A DNA stretch of 64,000 nucleotides from Amycolatopsis sp. (GTDB lineage: Bacteria; Actinomycetota; Actinomycetes; Mycobacteriales; Pseudonocardiaceae). The position numbers and the translations under genes were made by a program. The notes under the pieces are model-generated. The model was not told the origin of the DNA and did no database searches. It saw only the letters and a program-made list of their open reading frames with translations. Below are positions 59,008 through 64,000 of this stretch, one piece after another. The stretch is taken from positions 28,989 to 92,988 of the forward strand of contig NZ_JAODNM010000052.1 of assembly GCF_025464955.1 (NCBI RefSeq). The letters run 5' to 3'. Each line of letters begins with the position of its first letter. Position 1 is the first letter of the stretch.

Positions 59008-59787
59008 ATGGATCTCGGGTTGGCCGGCAAAGTGGCCGTGGTGTGCGCGTCCAGCCAGGGGTTGGGCCGTGCGTGTGCGCAGGAACTTGCCCGCGCCGGA
59101 TGCACTGTCGTGGTCAACGGGCGCGATCCGTCGACCACCGAGCAAGCCGCGGAGGCAATCAGCGCGGAAACCGGCGCGCGGGTCATTCCGGTGGCCGCCG
59201 ACCTCGGTACCCACGATGGGCAGGACCGGTTGCTCGGCTCCGTTCCCCAGGTCGACATCCTGGTCAACAACAACGGTGGGCCACCGTTCCGTGACTTCCG
59301 GGAAGTCGACCACGACGCGCTGATCGCCGGCGTCACCGCCAACATGGCCACTCCGATCCGCCTGGTGCAGGGCGTGGTCGACGGCATGGTGGAACGCCGG
59401 TTCGGTCGCATCGTCAACATCACGTCCGCGTCGGTGAAGATGCCGTTGAGCGGCCTCGACCTGTCGAGCGGTGCTCGAGCCGGACTGACCGGCTTCCTCG
59501 CCGGCGTCGCCAGGTCCGTCGCGCACGCGAATGTGACGATCAATTTCCTGCTCCCCGGTTCCTTCGACACCCGCCGCTTGCGGTCCGGCCAGGAAGTGGC
59601 CGCCCGCAACCTCGGTTCGACCCCGGACGAGGTGGCCGAGGGCGCTCGCTCGGCTATTCCGGCTAAACGGTTCGGAGACCCCGCGGAATTCGGCGCCGCC
59701 TGCGCGTTCCTGTCTTCGGTACATGCCGGTTTCATCACGGGTCAGAGCATTTTGCTCGACGGCGGGGCGTATCCGGGAATTCTCTAG
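59008..59787 (+). CDS. Short-chain dehydrogenase/reductase lacking the catalytic Tyr and Lys
   Basis: The 259-residue Rossmann protein has the cofactor motif CASSQGLGRACAQEL (about 13-27), NNNGGPP in place of NNAG, and the Ser in NITSASVKMPL. Where the family's YxxxK should be (about residues 150-160) it reads LSSGARAGLTGFL, without Tyr or Lys. A subset of actinobacterial and rhizobial SDR proteins shares this change, so it is probably a real subfamily with altered chemistry or a binding role. ATG 59008 is preferred over GTG 59002 because GGGGAG precedes it at proper distance. The MFS transporter gene follows four bases after the stop, so the two are co-transcribed. Confidence 0.85.
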   Translation: MDLGLAGKVAVVCASSQGLGRACAQELARAGCTVVVNGRDPSTTEQAAEAISAETGARVIPVAADLGTHDGQDRLLGSVPQVDILVNNNGGPPFRDFREVDHDALIAGVTANMATPIRLVQGVVDGMVERRFGRIVNITSASVKMPLSGLDLSSGARAGLTGFLAGVARSVAHANVTINFLLPGSFDTRRLRSGQEVAARNLGSTPDEVAEGARSAIPAKRFGDPAEFGAACAFLSSVHAGFITGQSILLDGGAYPGIL

Positions 59788-59790
59788 TGT

Positions 59791-60993
59791 GTGCGTAGAA
59801 ATCAGGTCGCCCTACTGACGGCACTGGGTGTCGACAACTTCGGTTCCGGGCTTTTCCTGCCGCTCGCCCTGGTGTATGCGACCCGTGTCGTCGGCCTCCC
59901 GGTCGGGTTGGCCGGAGCGGTTGTCGCGGCGGGCACCGCGGCAGGGCTTTTGGTACCGCCATTGGCTGGACGGCTTGTCGACCGCTTCGGTCCCAAGGCG
60001 GTGGTTGTCTCCGCGCAGTTCGTCCAGGCGGCCGGCGCGGTGGTGTATCTGGTGGCGGACGGGGTCGCGTCCGTGTTCGCGGCCGCGATCCTGCTCGCGG
60101 CCGGTCAGCAGATGTTCTACTGCGCGCTCTTCGCGCTGATCGCCGACGTGGCCGGGTACGGCTCGCACGACCGATCCTTCGCGGTGGTGGGAATGGTGCG
60201 CAGCGCCTGTTTCGGGCTCGGTGGCCTGGTTGTCGGGTTAGTGCTCACTGGGGCGGGGCCGATCGGCTACCGGGTCGCCGTCGCGGCCGACGCCGTCAGC
60301 TTCGTCGTGGCGGCGCTGCTGCTCATGTCGCTGCTCCGGATTTCGCACCCGCACCAGGACGCGCGGACGACGTCGGCGAGCGTGCTGCGCGATCGGCCGT
60401 ACCTGGCGCTGATCCTGGTCAGTGTCCTTCTTGTGCTGCCGCTGGACTTCTTCCTGGTCGGCATCCCGGTGTACGTCCTCGAGACGCTGCACGGGCGGAC
60501 TTGGATGCCCGGTGCCGTCCTCGCGCTGCTGACCGCTGTCACCAGCGTCGGCGGGACACTCGCGTTGCGCGCGACCCGGCGGCTGACCCGCACCACTGCG
60601 ATGTCTTACGGCGCCGCGCTCTATGCGGCGTGGGCGCTCGCGACGATGGCCGCGGTGCTCGTGCCGTCCGGCTGGCGGCCGGCTTACCTGCTCGGCACCA
60701 CGTTGCTCATCGCGGCGGCCGGCCTGGTGTGTGGGCCGAGGGGCAACGCTCTTGCCGAAGCGGCCGCGCCCCGCGCTGTCCGCGGCCGGTACCTCGCGGC
60801 GTACCAGTACGCGTCCACCGCCGCCGGGGTGCTCGCGCCCGCCGTGGTCGCCTTGCTTGCCGTCGCGGTCTGGCTGCCATGGCTGATCGTGGCTGCCGTG
60901 GCGGCTGTCGCCGGGGTCGGTCTTCGAGTGCTGGCTCCGCGTCTGCCCCATTCAGCGGTAACCGGCGACGTTGCCGAATCGACAATGTCTTAA
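59791..60993 (+). CDS. Major facilitator superfamily transporter
   Basis: The 400-residue protein has about 12 membrane helices in two six-helix halves separated by the loop LRISHPHQDARTTSASVLRDRP. The intracellular loop-2 signature is GRLVDRFGPKAVVV (GxLaDrxGrkxxl type). A drug- or metabolite-exporting MFS protein is the general prediction. GTG 59791 starts the frame. It is downstream of the SDR-like protein in a two-gene unit, which could mean export of that pathway's product. The substrate is unknown. Confidence 0.88.
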   Translation: MRRNQVALLTALGVDNFGSGLFLPLALVYATRVVGLPVGLAGAVVAAGTAAGLLVPPLAGRLVDRFGPKAVVVSAQFVQAAGAVVYLVADGVASVFAAAILLAAGQQMFYCALFALIADVAGYGSHDRSFAVVGMVRSACFGLGGLVVGLVLTGAGPIGYRVAVAADAVSFVVAALLLMSLLRISHPHQDARTTSASVLRDRPYLALILVSVLLVLPLDFFLVGIPVYVLETLHGRTWMPGAVLALLTAVTSVGGTLALRATRRLTRTTAMSYGAALYAAWALATMAAVLVPSGWRPAYLLGTTLLIAAAGLVCGPRGNALAEAAAPRAVRGRYLAAYQYASTAAGVLAPAVVALLAVAVWLPWLIVAAVAAVAGVGLRVLAPRLPHSAVTGDVAESTMS

Positions 60994-61199
60994 CGGACAA
61001 TCTGTGTTCCCCAGGGCTGCCACTTAGTGTTTCATAATTTGTTTCATGCCGTGTCCCGTTCACCGGCACTTTAATGGTTTGCTCCACATCGGTCGATTAT
61101 CGCCAACCCCTTGCCAGGCGCACTTCGGTTTGGTTTTCTCAAAGCCGTAGCTGAACTAGATCGATGACGACTATGTTCACTGAACCGAAGGAATCCGTT

Positions 61200-62687
61200 A
61201 TGTCGAAGCGTGCTCGTGTCAGAGCGTTGTGGACAGTCACGGCGGCCCTCGCCGTCGTCGCGGTGGCGACGAGCGCGGCGAACGCCGCGCAGGCCCCACC
61301 GCCGAGTTCGCCCGGCACCGTCCACGAGTGGCTGACCCAGCCCGGCGTGGTGACGCCCACGGACGCCCAGCTCCCGTGGCAGACGCCCGCGGTACCCGGT
61401 CAGACCACCGTCCGGCTCGACCCGAACCTGAAGTACCAGTCGGTGTCCGGGTTCGGGGCGGCCATCACGGATTCGTCGGCCCAGGTCCTCTACGGGCTGA
61501 CCCCGCAGGCGCGGGACGAAGTCATGACGAACCTGTTCGACCCCAAGGCCGGGGCCGGGCTGAGCTTCCTCCGCCAGCCCATCGGCGCGTCGGACTTCGC
61601 GGTGGGCCAGGACTACAGCTTCGACGACGTTCCCGCCGGTCAGACGGACTACCAGCTGAAGCATTTCACGATCGCCCACGACGAGACGCAGATCCTTCCG
61701 TTGGTGCGGCAGGCGAAGAAGCTGAACCCGCAGCTGCAGATCGTCGCCAGCCCGTGGAGCCCGCCCGGGTGGATGAAGACGAGCGACTCGATGATCGACG
61801 GCAAGCTCATCGACACCCCGGCGGTCTACCAGGCGTACGCGAAGTACCTGGTGAAGTTCCTGCAGGCCTACCAGAAGGCCGGGGTGAAGGTCGACTACCT
61901 GACCGTCCAGAACGAGCCGCAGGCGCTGGAGCGCAAGAACTACCCCGGCACCGATCTCCCGTGGGAGCAGGAAGCCAAGGTCATCAGCGCGCTAGGCCCC
62001 GCCATCCGCGCCGCCGGTCTCAGCACGAAGATCCTTGGTTTCGATCACAACTGGGCCGAGCACCCCGGTGACATCAAGTCGCACCAGGCCGCCGGCGAGG
62101 ACCCGGAGCCGAACTACCCGTACGACCTCCTGGCGACGAACGCGGCGAAGTGGATCGCCGGCACGGCCTACCACTGCTACTACGGCGACGCCACTGCGCA
62201 GACCGCGCTCAAGGCTTCGTTCCCCGGCAAGGACATCTTCTTCACCGAGTGCGAAGGCGGTGACTCGTCGACGACGCTCGCCATCATGCAGAACTGGGGC
62301 CGCAGTGCCATCGACTGGAACATCGCGCTCGACGAGAACCACGGTCCGCACCTCGGCGGTTGCGGCACCTGCAACGGCACGGTCACCGTCAACTCGGTGA
62401 CCAAGGCGGTGACGTACAACGACCAGTACCGCGACCTGGAACACTTCGCCAAGTTCGTCCCCCAGGGCGCGGTCCACATCGCGAGCACGGTGACGTACAC
62501 CAGCGGCACCAGCACCCCGATCACCACCGTCGCGTTCACGAACCCCGACCACACCACGGTTCTGGTCGCGCTGAACACCGGTACCACGGACAAGACGTTC
62601 AGCGTCGTGTCCGGCAACCAGTCCTTCCAGGCCACCCTGAGCCCCGGCGCCACCGCGACCTACCAGTGGGGCACGCCCCGGCACTGA
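61200..62687 (+). CDS. Secreted GH30 glycosidase
   Basis: The 495-residue product has a signal peptide (RVRALWTVTAALAVVAVATSAANAAQA). The GH30 barrel has SGFGAAITDSSAQ, LRQPIGASDFAV, ASPWSPPGWMKT, the acid/base Glu in TVQNEPQ and the nucleophile Glu in FFTECEGG. A C-terminal beta-sandwich (about 420-495) completes the family layout. The GSSP-rich relatives include beta-glucosylceramidases and beta-1,6-glucanases; the exact linkage is not predictable here. ATG 61200 has GAAGGA upstream. A classic intrinsic terminator follows at 62703. Confidence 0.92.
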   Translation: MSKRARVRALWTVTAALAVVAVATSAANAAQAPPPSSPGTVHEWLTQPGVVTPTDAQLPWQTPAVPGQTTVRLDPNLKYQSVSGFGAAITDSSAQVLYGLTPQARDEVMTNLFDPKAGAGLSFLRQPIGASDFAVGQDYSFDDVPAGQTDYQLKHFTIAHDETQILPLVRQAKKLNPQLQIVASPWSPPGWMKTSDSMIDGKLIDTPAVYQAYAKYLVKFLQAYQKAGVKVDYLTVQNEPQALERKNYPGTDLPWEQEAKVISALGPAIRAAGLSTKILGFDHNWAEHPGDIKSHQAAGEDPEPNYPYDLLATNAAKWIAGTAYHCYYGDATAQTALKASFPGKDIFFTECEGGDSSTTLAIMQNWGRSAIDWNIALDENHGPHLGGCGTCNGTVTVNSVTKAVTYNDQYRDLEHFAKFVPQGAVHIASTVTYTSGTSTPITTVAFTNPDHTTVLVALNTGTTDKTFSVVSGNQSFQATLSPGATATYQWGTPRH

Positions 62688-62702
62688 CGTTTCCGTTCCT
62701 CC

Positions 62703-62741
62703 GATTCCCGGCCGCATCCGTTTGCGGCCGGGAATCTTTTT
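62703..62741 (+). terminator. Intrinsic terminator of the GH30 gene
   Basis: Perfect 14-bp arms GATTCCCGGCCGCA / TGCGGCCGGGAATC around a 6-base loop are followed by five T residues, a textbook Rho-independent terminator 15 bases past the stop. Confidence 0.92.
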
Positions 62742-62817
62742 ACCGCAGCAAGGACTGGGGCCGGCGCAGGTTTGCGTTAGGCGGTAGGTCCGGTCTACTG
62801 CGGCAACGACCGGGGCC
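62741..62817. repeat. Fragment of the long dispersed repeat plus a diverged direct copy
   Basis: 62741-62764 is the reverse complement of the CCCCAGTCCTTGCTGCGGTA end of the repeat at 22007-22328. A diverged direct copy follows at 62796-62817 (TACTGCGGCAACGACCGGGG). No gene is apparent in the rest of the 62688-63048 gap. Confidence 0.6.
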
Positions 62818-63013
62818 AGGGGACTTTCCTTGCGGTCAACGCACGGATAACGCCGTTCGCACTTCGGCAATCACGTTAAGCGACCGGCCTCGTCAGCCTG
62901 GTGTATGCGTGAGTGACACGGCAACAGTCGCAAGGCGCATTCTGTTGCGGTGGCAGCCTTTCCGAATAATCGATGACTACGTTCCGCGATAATGTGTATG
63001 ACCTGAACGTGTT

Positions 63014-63042
63014 TCGAATAAACGTTCGATCCGTAGTAGAAT
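63014..63042 (+). promoter_or_regulatory. LexA-type SOS box and -10 of the DUF222 gene
   Basis: TCGAATAAACGTTCGA (63014-63029) matches the actinobacterial SOS box TCGAACNNNNGTTCGA at all but one fixed position. TAGAAT at 63037-63042 is a good -10 and places the transcription start at about the GTG at 63049, so the mRNA may be leaderless. Confidence 0.65.
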
Positions 63043-63048
63043 AAAGGA

Positions 63049-64000
63049 GTGCCCAGCGTAACGACCACCCTCCCCGATCCCGCCGATATCCGGCGTGCGG
63101 ATCCGGCGACGCTGGTCGAGTACGCCCGTGCGATCACCCGGGAGATGAACCGGTACACCGCGCTGCTGGGTCTGGTGGTCACCAAAACCGAGACTGACGG
63201 CATCAAGGCGACTCATCAGTACAACTCGGCGGTGCAGTGGCTGATGCATACGACGGGGATGTCCGAGCCCGCGGCGCGTCAGATCGTGGTCCGTGCCCGC
63301 GGCACCAACTCCTTGTACACCATCGACGGGACAGAGGTCCCCGCAGTCGCGCCCCTGACCGGTCTTGCGGCACTGGCCGGTGCTCTCACTCCCGCGCATG
63401 TGGACGTGATCGTGAAGACGATGACGGCGATGCCTGCGACGGTGTCGGAGGAGGATCGGGTGGCGGCGGAGAAGATCCTGATCGGTGTGGCCCGGGCTGC
63501 GTCCCCGGTTGAGGTGAAGAAGGCCGGTGACCGGATCCTGGACACGGTGGATCCGGATGGGCCGGAGCCGAAGGATCCGCCGGAGAGACCGGAGCGGGAG
63601 TTGTCGTTCCAGGAACACCGTGACGGCTCCGCGACGCTGAAAGGCAAGTTGGACAACGTGGCCTACGCCCAGTTGCGGGCGGCGTTGGATCCGTTGGCGA
63701 AGCCGCAGTCGACGAAAGCGGAAGGCCGCGACACTCGGAGCCAATGGGAACGTCACGCCGACGCGTTGGTCGATCTGGTCCGCCTCGCGATGACCGTCGA
63801 CGAGATCCCGACTCACGGTGGTGACCGTGTGCACGTGGCGGTCACCGTGGACTACGAGACGTTGAAGTCCGGTATCGGGACGGCGATGCTCGACTATGGC
63901 GGTGTGATCACGGCAGCGGAAGCGCGGATGTTGGCGTGTGACTGCAAGGTGATTCCCGCTGTTCTCGGGACCGAGAGTGAGCAGATGGATTTGGGGCGGT
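63049..64000 (+). CDS. DUF222/13E12-family protein (3' end outside window)
   Basis: From GTG 63049 the frame is open to the end of the window (317 codons seen). Its helical N-terminal domain of the DUF222 (13E12 repeat) type has LVEYARAITREMNRYTALL, LTPAHVDVIVKTM, DVAYAQLRAALDPLAKP-type and [12 protein letters not shown] segments. In full-length members a C-terminal HNH nuclease follows; it would lie beyond the edge. M. tuberculosis members of this family are known LexA targets, matching the SOS box here. Such genes are multicopy and often associated with mobile DNA. Confidence 0.85.
   Translation, partial: MPSVTTTLPDPADIRRADPATLVEYARAITREMNRYTALLGLVVTKTETDGIKATHQYNSAVQWLMHTTGMSEPAARQIVVRARGTNSLYTIDGTEVPAVAPLTGLAALAGALTPAHVDVIVKTMTAMPATVSEEDRVAAEKILIGVARAASPVEVKKAGDRILDTVDPDGPEPKDPPERPERELSFQEHRDGSATLKGKLDNVAYAQLRAALDPLAKPQSTKAEGRDTRSQWERHADALVDLVRLAMTVDEIPTHGGDRVHVAVTVDYETLKSGIGTAMLDYGGVITAAEARMLACDCKVIPAVLGTESEQMDLGR

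Overview
The window is high-GC DNA from an actinomycete. Gene content and style (class F sortase, an AfsQ1/AfsQ2-like two-component system, a very large LuxR-type activator, many secreted glycosidases, GTG/TTG starts, ATGA and GTGA stop-start overlaps, desferrioxamine-type enzymes) point to a Pseudonocardiaceae-like organism, most plausibly near Amycolatopsis. That placement is inference from gene content, not a database result.

Layout. 1-9 kb holds small exported or metabolic genes: a lipoprotein hydrolase cut by the window edge, a trypsin-like protease, an F420-type oxidoreductase, a MerR regulator with an alpha/beta hydrolase, a methyltransferase, a class F sortase with a Ser/Thr-rich exported partner, an esterase and a secreted protein of unknown function. 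9.3-17.7 kb is a six-gene minus-strand operon, transcribed in this order: DesA-like lysine decarboxylase, DesB-like N-hydroxylase, DesC-like N-acyltransferase, phenylalanine ammonia-lyase-type MIO enzyme, short class II DAHP synthase, feruloyl-CoA-synthetase-like aryl-CoA ligase. A 941-aa LuxR-family ATPase regulator lies upstream. No IucA/IucC (DesD) siderophore synthetase is present. I read it as a candidate pathway to cinnamoylated (N-hydroxy)cadaverine hydroxamates and regard it as the most novel system in the window.

22-31 kb carries envelope genes (two D,D-carboxypeptidases of different families, the AfsQ-like system with a lipoprotein) and two secreted peptidases. 31-34 kb has repeats, a phosphatase remnant and a Tat-exported phospholipase C. 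34-49.6 kb is a near-complete N-acetylgalactosamine catabolic locus: a secreted GH27 enzyme whose pocket residues look alpha-N-acetylgalactosaminidase-like, SIS isomerase/deaminase, ROK kinase, PfkB kinase, class II aldolase, sugar ABC transporter with its ATPase, a DUF5107 protein, a deacetylase and two paralogous DeoR regulators. Together these can carry GalNAc-containing glycans from the outside to triose phosphates.

49.6-64 kb holds a LigD-type primase/polymerase, two abutting pseudogenes, a GH18 chitinase under a DasR-type site, a GH92 mannosidase, a 771-aa protein of unknown function, two tandem atypical tRNA-like genes, an atypical SDR, an MFS transporter, a GH30 glycosidase and the start of a LexA-boxed DUF222 gene.

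The intergenic spaces are rich in several families of dispersed palindromes and hairpins (at least five families, each with two or more copies), many placed just downstream of stop codons and some at the edges of broken genes. No CRISPR array, insertion sequence, rRNA or phage was found.
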